DNA of 64,000 nucleotides from Prosapia bicincta (Eukaryota > Arthropoda > Insecta > Hemiptera > Cercopidae), in NCBI GenBank assembly GCA_036971475.1, contig JBAIZL010000002.1, positions 354,976,082 to 355,040,081 of the forward strand, in the 5' to 3' direction. A program made the position numbers and the translations under genes. Each line of letters starts with the position of its first letter. Position 1 is the stretch's first letter. Of the stretch, positions 45,641-56,600 are shown piece after piece. The notes under the pieces were generated by a model. That model worked only from the letters and a program-made list of their open reading frames with translations, had not been told where the DNA came from and made no database searches.

Positions 45641-47870
45641 GTTTAATGTTGGTACCACAGCTTGTCCTCCACAGCTATATAGTATTTCTGACCTCACTAA
45701 GAACCTGTGGTAATGCTTGACAAATTCTGTCACAGAAATAGTCACTAGATTTAAAAAACCTTGCTCTTTTAGATTTAACCCTTTGAGCTTTTGTTTCCCG
45801 GAGAAGTAATTTGTTGAAAGTATATAGCCTAATTACCATGGTTTATGATTGTTCGAGAAAGTAGCTTTATAAAATAATATTTATACTCAATTTGCAAGTT
45901 ACTAATTTCATTAGATTTTCTCAAAAAAATATATAACTAGCACAGCATATAAATAGCAAGTTCAAAAATATTTTATTAAATTTATAATTTATATCTGTTC
46001 AACATTTTACTCAATTAAACGTAATATTAACACCTAAAAAACACTGATTTTTTATTTAACCATGTAAGAAAAAATACTTATTTAAATAAATAATATTAAT
46101 TGAAAATAATATATTTAAACCCAAAACTTCATACACTGAAACGTAAAATTTACCCAGTAAAACAAACATATTTAAAATTATAAACTAATTTAAAAATAAT
46201 ACATACTCGAAATTTAAAATTAAATCATAAAATTAAATTTTAAAATTAAATCATAAAATTAAATTATAAAATTTAATATATCTAAAAATAAAGAAATATA
46301 CCTAAAAATCAGAATTAAATCACAAAATCACACACATCTACATTTTAAAAGGCTATAGATTATTTAAAATTAAACCTCTTACTTTTCTTTCCTAATATAT
46401 TGCTAATACATAACCTAATTCTGTAGTTTTTAAAAATAATTTCTAATAACAATTTCAGTTGAAATGGTTGATGCCTTAAGAATGTACAACACTCGTTCCT
46501 TTCAGAAGGTCAAACTCAAAATTAAATAACCAGCGAATAAACATATATTTGTTGTCCTAGATAATTAACAAAATAGCTAACAAAATTATTTTTAAATTTG
46601 TCCTCATTTTGTTGTAATTTCTTGTCTTTAACCCGAACAATGAAAAACTTTTTGAAAACAGATTAAGTTATCCCTGAATCTATTTCATTCCAAACTTATT
46701 AAAAATATCTGAAAATTATTTCAAAACATCTTATTTCGACTTCCTAGTATTTCTGTACCATTTTATATTTTGTTTATTTTTAACTGGCATTGGATATTTT
46801 GGATTTGCAACTGATTCAATACTTTCCCTATTACCTCTTTAACATATTACTATTTTATTACTTTTATTTATCACATAATAAAAAAGTCAACAAAATATTA
46901 TTTTAAAGCAAAAACATTTAGACACAATAATTATTAAAGTAAATACCCATCATTCTACTTGTGACAGAGTAACTCAATTTAATATGTTTGTGTTGATTCT
47001 GAACCCTGGAAATCTGTGAAACCCCATTTATTTATTTCACATCTCAACTAGCAGCATTTTACAAACATTTTAACTCATTATGCATTTTAGTACTCTTTTA
47101 AAACTGTCTTTATTTAAAGTTGAGATATTTTTCACAATTTTGATTCTATTTCTTAGCATTTATTTACACCTCACTAATTCCATGCCCGCCATTTTGGTTC
47201 TATGAAGTATTTCAACATAGCGTCACATTTGCCTTCATGTTATATTTTTAGAAGATAAGGAAACTCTATTCAAAAATATTATTTTATTAAAATTTGCCAA
47301 TTTACCTCAAAAATTCAATTTTAATTTGTAGTTATTTGTAAAAAAGGTCAAATTGTTCTAACTGTTTGTAACTCGAGCAGATTCCCGGGTCCATGTGATG
47401 TTGGCGAAATTTTGATACAGAATTTGCCGGATTTCCTCCGATATTTTCTGTGGTTACAGTGGCATCCTTTCCTCAGCATTGGTTGAGCTGGTTATCGCCT
47501 CTCTACCTTCGCTCTTGGCTTCACCTTTTTACACGTTGCCGCAAATTCAACTCCGAAATTTTATAAGTTGCTGTTTATTTCAACTATATTATTTCTCTAA
47601 ATTTCGTCCTAATGCATGTTATTTTCTGACTTTTTTAGAATTTAAGCTGTGATTTCTTTGAAAGTATATTTTAAAAAATTAACAAACCAGAAACAAACAA
47701 GAAAGAAATATTAAGAAAAACAATATAGTTTATATGTAATGCTAATTATATTTCATTGTATAACATTACACTAAACGTTATACAATAGATTTATAGATCG
47801 GTTCCGCAGATTTGGATTACTTAAGTAATTATCTCTTGATTGATTGAAATTAAGCTTTAATTGATTTCCA
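45641..47870. other. Very AT-rich sequence without genes
   Basis: Contains short local repeats such as aaattaaatcataaaatt near 46210-46275. No coding block recognised. Confidence 0.55.
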
Positions 47871-47875
47871 CCGCT

Positions 47876-48537
47876 TGTCCTGGATTGAATGACCTATTAT
47901 GTACTTCCATAGCCAAACTTTACTTTACTCACTCCGCCTTTGTATTTGTTTACCCTTCCCTGTTCTATATAAGTGTCTGTTACTTGTTAACATTAAAGTG
48001 TTTGTCCTGGATTGATTCACCTATTGTGCACTTCCACGGCCAAACTTTACTTTACTCACTCCGCCTTTGTATTTATTTAGCCCTTCCCTGTTCTAAATTA
48101 GTGTATAAGTCTGTTACTTGTTAACATTAAAGTGTTTGTCCTTGATTGAATCACCTATACTGCACTTCTACGGCCAAACTTCACTTTACTCACTCCGCCT
48201 TTGTATTTATTTAGCCCTTCCCTGTTCTATATTAGTGTATACGTCTGTTACTTGTTAACATTAAAGTGTTTGTCCATGATTGAATCACCTACTCTGCACT
48301 TCTAAATTCAAATCTTACTTTACTCACTACGCCTTTGTATTTATTTAGTCCTTCCCTGCTCTATATTAGTGTATGAGTCAGTTACGTGTTAACATTAAAA
48401 TACTTGCCCTGGATTGTTTCACCTATTGTGCACTTCCACGGCCAAACTTTACTTTACTCACTCCGTCTTTGTATTTATTTAGCCCTTCCCTGCTCTATAT
48501 TAGTGTATAAGTCTGTTACTTGTTAACATTAAAAGGT
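47876..48537 (+). repeat. Tandem repeat, 5 units of 127-134 bp
   Basis: tgtcctggattga-like starts at 47876, 48003, 48137, 48271 and 48405. Each unit includes ggccaaactttactttactc, cgcctttgtatttatttag, ccttccctg.tctata and gttaacattaaa. The first unit lacks 7 bp (gtgtata...). Confidence 0.93.
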
Positions 48538-48859
48538 TTCTAAATATGATGGGTTTACGTCGTTTGATGCACTCCTGAAATCCACCATCTGAAAATAAGT
48601 GTCAAACATTGACTCACCTTACATCCTAACGACGAAACAACCAGGTAGACAGTTTAAAATTATGACCCTATCCTGCAATACGTATTCCACTACAGGCGCT
48701 TGCAAACTGTCGAACAGGATCTTCTGCAGAAATATATACCCAGACTTTAAAAAAAAAAAAAAAACTATTTCAATATGCTAGCTCAAGCTTTAAATGACTT
48801 TCCAAGAACGATTTCTTTTACATTTACGTTATGTTTTAAGGTGGTAAGACTTTAAATAT

Positions 48860-49905
48860 TTTGTAATTTGGTTCCACAAGCATTTGGATTATTAAAATAA
48901 TTGAAAATATTGAATAAATTAAATTACAATTTCTTAAATCAATTTTTCCTTCGTTACTTCAAACGCTTCTTAAATACAGTTGCAAAAATTATGCATATTG
49001 CAGAGTGACGTAAGAAAGTATAAATATATCCACTTAATCAATTGAATTTACTATAGGATTTTTTGAGAGTCTGTTTATTAATTCTGTTACTAATTCAGTT
49101 AGTAATCTGTTGCCAGGCGATCCTTCTTGTTAATATTAAATTTTATGCACACACAATTTATTCAAAACATATTGCAGATTTCTAAGGTAACTTATAATTA
49201 AATACGATATATAAATGTACATTTTGTATTATAGATATAAAGATGAAAACATATGTATTTATTTAATTATATTACAGAAAGTCGTTGAATTTTAGATTCA
49301 TTGTCCATTTAATTAATTAAACTTTTATAAAACTTTTAAAAATTGCGACAATATTTTCTTAAAAAATGGTTCCCAATTAGTGTTTTTATAATTTGGTTCC
49401 ATAGGAATTAGGATCTTTAAAATGTATTGAAAGTTTTATCAAATTTATTAATAAAAAATATATTCCTTCTTTACTTCAAAAATGTTTTAAATAATATTTT
49501 TTTGCAAAAGGTTGAAGGCAAAAATACTGTAATGATCTTTTAACTTTTCAAAATTGATAAAATGTTTGCTTGAGTGTCCTTTCATTCCAACTTTTGGTGA
49601 AAAAATATGCTAATTTGTCCTCTGGTGTTCTCTAAAAATCTGTGTTTTTTAATCCTAAATATTTTATGCACATACAATTTATACAAAACACAATTTACAT
49701 TTGAAAAATTGTATAATTAAACATAACATATATTGTCTAAAAGAAACAACACTAACAAAAAACATAATAGCTATATTTAGTTTAAGGGGGACAGAATTAA
49801 TCAATGAAGTTTTATCTTCATTGTTTACTTAATTATTTTTATTTCTACAAAATTTGTTAAAACTTTTGAATTTTTTTTAAAACTCTTGTTCCTATTTAGT
49901 GATTG
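48860..49905 (+). repeat. Diverged ~520-bp tandem duplication
   Basis: 48860-49380 and 49390-49905 align in order: ataatttggttcca, then ttcctt(c/t)(g/t)ttacttcaaa, then attttatgcaca.acaatttat.caaaac, then a conserved end .tcccaattagtg/.tcctatttagtg. Confidence 0.75.
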
Positions 49906-50580
49906 TTTGAATACAACTTGTAACTTACTTTCATCTGAAATAACTGAAAATTTTGGTACCGGCTGATAAAGAATACTATTTAAATTTTGAAAATTAAGTC
50001 ATTCCGAAACGGATCAACAAGCGAGAATATTGTAATGTTAGGAAGTCAGAAAAGTCTGCTCGAATAATTGTAAATGACGTCTAATTCTATGGTAAAAACC
50101 ATCACATTAATAATGACTTACTTTTCCTGCCGTTGAATTATTTGACTATAATATTGATTAAACTTTGGATATTATTTATTTACAATATTTTGTTACATAG
50201 ATTCTCGTATACTAATATTATCTATATTTTTTTATTATCCCTTATGAATGTGTACCTTATTATATAAACTTGGGCGTTTAAGAGGAAACGTGAAGCCATC
50301 TTTTCTGTTAAATTTAATTTGCTTCCTTTATTTGATATTTTTATATCTAAGTTTATTTAAAATTTTGTATAAATAATCGATTTTCGGCACTTTCCTATGC
50401 CCATAACGTCATTCTAAACGTCAGGCTTCCGAGATTTGTTCCTCCATTACTGAAGATCTACTTACCCTTTCTTCTGTTCGTACTTAATAAGTTTATCTTA
50501 ATATTACGACTGAATGATAAAATTTCACGATATTTTCACCTTGAGTATAGGAGATTATTCGGAGATTTATAGTAAAGACA
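49906..50580. other. AT-rich spacer, nothing recognised
   Basis: No coding motif or repeat partner seen. Confidence 0.5.
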
Positions 50581-50913
50581 TTGAGAAATATCGTAGTTAC
50601 CCCTCTCGGCCGACGATTTAGGCTATTAGCCACGCAGAATTTTACTTTTTACGTTTCTCATTTGAAATCTAATAACACAGAGCTTCCAGATATAGGCCGT
50701 GAGTTTTGCTTATCTATGACCTTTGCCGGGGCAGATTATTATACCTTTAGTTACTTGTGTGACTTACATATTGCAACATCACATAAATTGGGTCTTATTT
50801 GGTGGAAACTATATTATACAACAAATTATTTAAATTTGAATTTTTATGAAGTTGAAAGATTATACCTAGCCATCAAAGACACACAAGTTTCCTTTGCAAC
50901 GGGGCCAATTTAA
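50581..50913 (+). CDS. Hypothetical 110-codon frame
   Basis: No family recognised. The predicted peptide is not low-complexity (IGREFCLSMTFAGADYYTFS near residues 38-57; aromatic-rich middle) and the interval is less AT-biased than its surroundings. It has no clear splice sites or repeat partner in the window. It may be chance or a fragment of an unidentified element. Confidence 0.2.
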   Translation: MRNIVVTPLGRRFRLLATQNFTFYVSHLKSNNTELPDIGREFCLSMTFAGADYYTFSYLCDLHIATSHKLGLIWWKLYYTTNYLNLNFYEVERLYLAIKDTQVSFATGPI

Positions 50914-51631
50914 CTTTCCTTACCTCACCTGTCTTACTTATCTTGCAATTTCTGTCCTCTCTGGTTTTTGTGTGTTATCATTTATAAATTATGTATGTCA
51001 ACATATTCATATCCCGATAAGTATAAGTGAATTTATATTTATGAATTTATATTTGTAAGTTTGTGACCCTCATTCTAACTTTTGCACATATCTTCCCTTA
51101 TTGTGCTAATTTAGGATAGCTCCATCGATGTCTTTGACATCCAAAAACCTTTTACCTCTGACACTACCTTTTATACATTCCTTCTGCGCTGTCCATACAA
51201 ATAATTACCTTCGTAACTTGTCTAATACTTAACGGTGTGGCCATGCAATGGTAACAACCTAAGCAGGGCGTTCAATCTAAATTTCGAAACCTGTGATTTA
51301 TCTAAACATACATCTCATTGGAAATGAAATTCCTAAATTCATTTAAAAACCAATTAGGTAAGTAATTGCATTAACTCGCACTCCCGTATCTATTTCAACG
51401 TATACTCTGTGATCGTATATCCTCGCCTGTATTGCCGGGCAGTGTTCGATATTTGAGTTAACCTGTCTGTGTTCTCCATCTTCCAGAAATCATTCCCGAA
51501 TATTTAGGGATAGTCCGACTAAATTGGCGCTATAACACCGAGATTTTTACTCCTAACATATGAGCCTTTTTGTCCGTATACGCGATAAGTATCCTTCATC
51601 TCCATTTTCCTCCACTTTTGATCGGAGTTTC
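50914..51631. other. Flank of the hAT insertion, nothing recognised
   Basis: Moderate GC; possibly part of the older element whose gag-like remnant lies right of the hAT insertion. Confidence 0.45.
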
Positions 51632-51639
51632 CTCTAGGA
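51632..51639 (+). repeat. hAT target-site duplication, left
   Basis: ctctagga, matching ctctaggt at 54969-54976 in 7 of 8 positions. hAT elements duplicate 8 bp. Confidence 0.75.
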
Positions 51640-51997
51640 CCTAGATGTCTTCAAATGGCGGCCCGCGGGCCAGGTCCGGACCGCGAGCTCGTTTTGAACG
51701 GCCCGCGCCAAATATTTGACTCTTCTCACAACGACACAACTTTGCACACTGACGCAGGAGACGTGATACCAAGGAACATGTGGTCAAACAATAGGTTCCC
51801 CCACTCTCCCTCCCCACCACAGCGTAATTCCCGTTACTTATGGGTCCCCTTACTTACCCGGACAGTAGACTTTCACCGGTGCAGGAAATCCATCAACGCG
51901 CATGCGTAACCTTCAACTCGGTTCCTTGAGAGGGGAGAGAATATAGTGGAAGCTATGAGCCACAATGTAATAAGAGAAACTGTATCAACAATAACCG

Positions 51998-52072
51998 TAG
52001 AAACCCGTGGCCTAATGGTTAAGCTACAGGCATACTAATCGTAAGTTACGGGTTCAAATCCCGAATTTCCAT
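51998..52072 (+). repeat. tRNA-like sequence (SINE head or tRNA relic)
   Basis: An A-box-like TGGCCTAATGG (52009-52019) and a B-box-like GGGTTCAAATCCC (52050-52062) have correct tRNA spacing, and a CC-A-like end follows. The acceptor strands do not pair and the anticodon loop (ATACTAA) would give an unusual ACT anticodon, so a working tRNA is unlikely. A tRNA-derived SINE fragment or an old tRNA relic inside the hAT fits better. Confidence 0.55.
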
Positions 52073-52229
52073 TTTAATTTTTTTCTTGAAACATTCTAGT
52101 TTTAATGAATGTTATTTGTTGTGATAGGTTAGGTTACGTATTATAAAAAAATTATAAATGTCTTTTGAATAAAAACGGCAAAGTTAAATTTAATTTCTAC
52201 ATAGTGAGTTTTTTCCTTTTATACGTACA

Positions 52230-52480
52230 TTAAAATATACGTACGAAGTATCCAGTCAGGATAGATTTGGTCATAATTTTATTCAACATTAATATCTATT
52301 TTTATTAAAATATCCGTACGAAGTATCCAGTCAGGATAGATTTGGTAATAATTTTATTCAACATTAATATCTATTTTTATTAAAATATACGTATGAAGTA
52401 TCCAGTCAGGATAGATTTGGTAATAAATTTATTCAACATTAATATCTACCTTTATTAAAGTATACCTACGAAGTATACTA
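52230..52480 (+). repeat. 75-bp tandem repeat, ~3.3 units
   Basis: gtacgaagta/gtatgaagta/ctacgaagta occur at 52241, 52316, 52391 and 52466. Units share tccagtcaggatagatttgg and attcaacattaatatcta. Confidence 0.95.
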
Positions 52481-52732
52481 CTTCCCCCACTGCTGCAGTT
52501 AACCCTACATCTGTGACGTCACGAGCATGCGCGTTGATGGAGATCCTGAACTCGTGAAGATCTAGTACCCGGACGGTCTGGTCTAGCGACAGTCTCTTAC
52601 TATCGGTGTCGGACGTCGGTGTCATGGTCATTCTTGAGCTGTCTGCTGCTAGTACATATTGGACATTATTTCAGTGTCGTTGTCTGCATTTATTGTGTTA
52701 AAGTTTTGTCAGGTGTGTTGTAAGTTTTAAAA

Positions 52733-53107
52733 GTGAGTTGTTTAAGTTCGTCAACAGCTACTATGGAAGGTAAGAAAAGAAAAGTTGACAGCGAAAATAG
52801 ACAATTCCTATCAGAATGGACTGATAAATATTTGTTTATACTCCCAAAACGCGCTGGTGCCGTACCTTTATGTTTAATATGTCAGCAGACTGTATCTGTT
52901 GTCAAAAGTGCGAACGTCAAACGTCACTTTGAGACAAAACACAAGTCTTTTGATGAAACATTTCCAATTGGCAGCAATTTACGCAAGTCAAAAGTTGATT
53001 CCTTATGCACCAGTTATTCAACTTTCACTCAAATAATGAATCTATCTATGACAGCGCAGGAAAATGTGCAGAAACGACCTTACGCATTTCTTGGACTCTC
53101 GCTCTAA
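52733..53107 (+). pseudogene. hAT transposase N-terminal part with BED zinc finger
   Basis: 124 codons; the internal Met at 52763 (MEGKKRKVD) is the more family-like start. The zinc finger reads CLICQQTVSVVKSANVKRHF followed by ETKH, with Cys 47 and 50 and His 65 and 70 of the longer frame. A single stop (53105-53107) separates it from the next piece, which is in the same frame. Confidence 0.82.
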
Positions 53108-53110
53108 CAT

Positions 53111-53296
53111 ATGAAACCTTTCAGTGATGGAGAAATAGTTACAGAATGTATGTTAGCGGCTGGGAGTGCATTATTTGACACCAAACAGGATGTTGTTGAC
53201 ACTATTAGTCGTATTCCTTTTTCAGCAGCTACAACTACTAGAAATACAGAGATTTTAGCAGATGAAAATAATAAAATGTTAAAGCAGGTATGTTAG
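53111..53296 (+). pseudogene. hAT transposase segment ending in a duplication-caused stop
   Basis: Same frame as the N-terminal part: MKPFSDGEIVTECMLAAGSA... The frame is lost because a 139-bp tandem duplication (53151-53289 repeated at 53290-53428) shifts reading by one base. Confidence 0.8.
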
Positions 53297-53428
53297 CGGC
53301 TGGGAGTGCATTATTTGGCACCAAACAGGACGTTGTTGACACTATTAGTCGTATTCCTCTTTCAGCAGCTACAACTACTAGAAATACAGAGATTTTAGCA
53401 GATGAAAATAATAAAATGTTAAAGCAGG
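53151..53428 (+). repeat. 139-bp tandem duplication within the transposase gene
   Basis: Two adjacent units starting tgttagcggctgggag (53151 and 53290) differ at only about three positions. 139 is not divisible by three, so it breaks the frame. Confidence 0.95.
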
Positions 53429-53856
53429 TTTTAGCACCTACAGACAGTTATTCATTGGCCATAGATGAGGCATGCGACATCACTGATATGGCCCAGCTAG
53501 TAGTTTTTGTGAGATTTTTAGATAAAGCTAAAGACGAGTTCATTGAAGAACGTTTAACTATCATACCAATGGGAGGTCAAACCCGTGGAGAAGACTTGCA
53601 CAAAGTTTTAACGGAGTTTTTTGAAAATACTAGTTTTGATCCTAAAAAGTTAATTTCGATAACAACAGATGGTGCTCGTGCAATGACTGGTAAAAACAAA
53701 GGTTTGGTTGGTCAAATAAAAAGTGACGCTAAATTCAATGAAAATCTGCTATTCTACCATTGCATCATTCATCAAACTGTTTTGTGCTGCAAACTGAGCC
53801 CTTCTCTTGAATGTAAAATGCAGGTTGTGATTAAGATCATCAACTTCATTCGTTAA
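53290..53856 (+). pseudogene. hAT transposase catalytic core
   Basis: 188 codons. LAIDEACDITDMAQLVVFVR carries the first catalytic Asp (about residue 58). ISITTDGARAMTGKNKGLVG carries the second (about residue 127). FYHCIIHQTVLCCK follows, as in the family. A stop (53854-53856, after INFIR) interrupts, but reading continues in frame at KSSLRHREFKDLL. Confidence 0.85.
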
Positions 53857-54348
53857 AAGTCTTCTCTACGCCACCGTGAGTTCAAAGATCTCCTTCAGGG
53901 AACTAATGTACAGTTTGAAGACTTGCTTCTTCATAACAATGTTCAGTGGTCGAGCAAGGGTTTGGTTCTTCAACGGTTTTTTGCAGTTATTAACGATATT
54001 AAAGTGTTTCTGTCTGAGTGCAAAGAAGACATCGCAAGTGAATACTTAGGCTTCCTACTTGACACAGAACTATTCGTAGCTACGATTGCCTTTCTAACAG
54101 ATATCTTCAGACATTTGAATTTCTTTAACTTAAATCTACAAGGGAAAGGCCTGCTTGTGTGTGAACTTTACACGGAAGTTAGGAGTTTTTCAAACAAAAT
54201 TGATATCTGGTGTGAAGATATCTCTGATGAACAATTGCACTTTTCTAACCTAAAATCTATTTGTGACGAAACTGATGGTATTGATATCAAACCATTTGAA
54301 AATTTTTTGAAAGATTTTAAACTAGGTTTTCTGATTTTGGGAAAATAG
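53857..54348 (+). pseudogene. hAT transposase middle part
   Basis: Continues the core frame. NNVQWSSKGLVLQRFF at about 53937-53985 is the family's conserved NVRWLS(R/K)GxVLxRFF block, followed by helical sequence with LGFLLDTELFVATIAFLTDI. It ends at a stop after GFLILGK, beyond which the frame shifts. Confidence 0.82.
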
Positions 54349-54499
54349 GAAATGTTATTCAAGTCCTTAACAAATGCTTTTCTTTAAAACCAAATGGTCA
54401 ATGGACAAGTGAAGCAGCGAAGATTTTCCACTCAAATAAGGCTGCCTTGCAAATGGAAATGGTAGACTTTCAAGAAGACATCGGTTTGAAGGACAAATT

Positions 54500-54775
54500 T
54501 AGTCAAGTCCCCAAACCGAGACCGGTTTTGGATTAGGTATCTTAGCCCTGAGAGATACCCGGAGATGAGAAAATTGGCAATTAAGTTGTGCACAATGTTT
54601 GGCTCAACGTACCTGTGTGAGTCAGCGTTTTCAAAAATGAAATTTATTAAAAATCGTTTTAGATGACGTCTGACAGATAATCATCTTAACAATTTGCTTA
54701 GAATTAGTTGTACAACCTCAACCCTAAACTTCAAGGAAGTTGTTCAAACTAAAAAATTTCATTTTTCTGACTAAA
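54500..54775 (+). pseudogene. hAT C-terminal dimerisation domain
   Basis: RYPEMRKLAIKLCTMFGSTY (about 54558-54617) and ESAFSKMKFIKNRFR match the C-terminal hAT dimerisation domain. A stop (TGA near 54664) precedes RLTDNHLNNLLRIS, which continues in frame to the natural end near 54774. Confidence 0.8.
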
Positions 54776-54968
54776 ATGTATTTTATATAAGTTTCAAGAT
54801 ATATTGTTCTCTTATTGTAGTATCTTTTGAGTCTAAATATAAACAAATTACTTTACTTCTTTGTTCAAATGTGTTTACGTTCTTTACCCCATGAATATAT
54901 ATAAAGGCCCGCGGCGGACTTTAGAAAATCCAAAACGGACCCTGACTAAATGTAATTGAAGACCACTG

Positions 54969-54976
54969 CTCTAGGT
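54969..54976 (+). repeat. hAT target-site duplication, right
   Basis: ctctaggt, the partner of ctctagga at 51632-51639. Confidence 0.75.
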
Positions 54977-54989
54977 GTTTTGAGGCTAC

Positions 54990-55985
54990 TTTTTACAGGG
55001 AACTTACAGTTACGTTTTTTGGTTGACTACTAGTTCCAGGATTGGACTTTGTATGATCAGGTCTTGTAGGGTACGGGATCCAAGGTTTTCCTTTGGAGTC
55101 ACCATAGGATCTCCGGAAATGATTAGGAGATTAGGAGGTTGGTTACGTGCGGCTTATTGCTTGGCTTAGAATTATAATAACGCTTATTATCTAAAATGCG
55201 TGTAACTCTTTCTTTTCGTTAAAACCCCAATTAGTTTTATCTAATAATTCGCTACATTTCTCATAACCTTCTCCCCCTTTTTTTTGTTGCCCGGCACCAT
55301 TCATCACCCGAAATCCTTAAAATTTTTCTATTTTGTTACGTTTGGAATCCCTCCCTAAGGTTGGGTAAATTTCATTAATTAACCTTTCAACCTCTGTCAG
55401 GAATGACATAGGATCCTCTATTTATCCCCCCAATACTCAATGCTCTTGAAATACAGAGAGTCCGTGTAATCTGTTAATCTGGGTCGGCATGTACGTATTT
55501 TGCTGCTACCTTTATTTTACTTTCGCCTCGACCCTTTAGATTCTTAATGCGTTTTTATTACTTCTTTATATTAGTTTTGTTTTAGGGATGATTGTTACTT
55601 CTTTGTCTTCTTCCTTTAATTTTTCTAACATCACTGAAATATAACTTTCTCACTGTTCCACCCTTTCTTTCATTCCTCCTGTCTCCTGGGTAACAGATAT
55701 TCGATGGATCTTAGGGCTTGCCCTTACAGTTTCCATATACTGTTTCGTTTCCTCTATCTCCTGCGCTCTTATTATTATATTTTTTTTTACCTTTCTCCAG
55801 CTTCCTCTCTGTCACTTTCCCTTTTCGCCTTTGCTTCTACTTGATCTCTTTCCCTTTTCGCCTTTGCTTCAGCTTTTTCGCATTCCTTTTCAGCCCTTGC
55901 TTCCTGTTTCTCCCTTTCCCACCTATTCTCCGCTTCCTCTTTATCTTTTTTCTTTTCAACTTTCTCGTTTCTGCCTTCCACATCT
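54990..55985 (-). pseudogene. Gag-like remnant with charged coiled coil
   Basis: On the minus strand from 55981, a 64-codon frame is almost purely E/K/R/A (EREKQEARAEKECEKAEAKA and similar heptad-like repeats), a strong coiled-coil prediction. Further along, EDPMSFLTEVERLINEIYPT (about 55425-55365) resembles the DPxxFLxExE entry of LTR-retrotransposon capsid regions. PPNLLIISGDPMVTPKENLG follows near 55130-55070. Stops and frame changes are frequent. The hAT insertion lies immediately to its left. Classification as Gypsy-type gag is tentative. Confidence 0.4.
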
Positions 55986-56600
55986 GTAGAATTTCTTTTT
56001 ATTCAGACGTTCCTATCTCCTTTGCCATTTTTGTAGGTTATCAACTATTTTTTTTATTTTTTAAGCATTTTATTTTCTAATATTTTTTACTTCATTATAT
56101 ATAGTAGCTCCACTTTGCCACGCTCTCATGTACCTTTCCTCCTTTACTCAAATAACAGATCCTGTTATAATTAAAATTAAACTCCTTACATTTTTTTTAT
56201 ATGTTATTTTAATGTTATCAGTCTAGGGTACGTTTTTTACTAATCTGTACCATTCATTTATTCATTTTGTCCTACTTTTATTATTTTTATTTTTGTTTAC
56301 ATAGGTCTGACAGTTTTTCAGACATTTTTAGGTTTAAAAGTCACCCCTTGTAATAATAGAACCATTTTTTTAGGGTGTGAAATGAAGCTTACACGTCTTG
56401 GTTCCTTTCTTAAAAGTCACAAGTTGATTACCTGTGAGAGTATCAATTAGTGTCAACAATGTGTGGGTAAAATCTTCCAGTACGAAAGGCATGCTATGTC
56501 CAATGTGTTTTACAGGCAATGGTGAACATCAAGCTTGAGGCCATTCCCCACGTTCGGAAGCCTACCTTTTACGAGTCCAACGTCGCTCACTCACCTATCT
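55986..56600. other. T-rich spacer, nothing recognised
   Basis: The strand complementary to the coiled-coil frame is CT-rich to about 56080; the rest shows no gene. Confidence 0.5.

Larger units (their letters stand above)
51889..52541. repeat. 16-bp inverted repeat enclosing the insert-like 5' region
   Basis: tccatcaacgcgcatg at 51889-51904 is exactly complementary to catgcgcgttgatgga at 52526-52541. The interval between holds the tRNA-like sequence and the 75-bp repeats. It could be an internal structure of the hAT or the ends of a nested element. Confidence 0.6.
51640..54968 (+). mobile_element. hAT DNA transposon (GTF2IRD2/ZBED-like), nearly complete, inactive
   Basis: The right end reads ttgaagaccactg and the left end cctagatgtcttcaa, which is complementary to it with a few changes. 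Both subterminal regions carry ggcccgcgg-type GC-rich blocks (51658-51715 and 54906-54950), as is typical of this hAT group. An 8-bp target duplication flanks it. The body encodes a BED finger, catalytic core and dimerisation domain. Unrelated inserts occupy the 5' non-coding part (tRNA-like sequence, 75-bp repeats). Confidence 0.88.

Noticed and set aside
45446..45745. 99-codon His/Thr/Arg-rich minus-strand frame
   Set aside because: Low-complexity translation of the GT/GC tract.
51998..52072. Functional tRNA gene
   Set aside because: A- and B-box-like strings are present, but the acceptor stem does not pair, the T stem has a mismatch and the anticodon would be ACT. Annotated as tRNA-like repeat instead.
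55718..56080. 120-codon Phe/Leu-rich plus-strand frame
   Set aside because: It is the complement of the charged coiled-coil frame followed by T-rich DNA.
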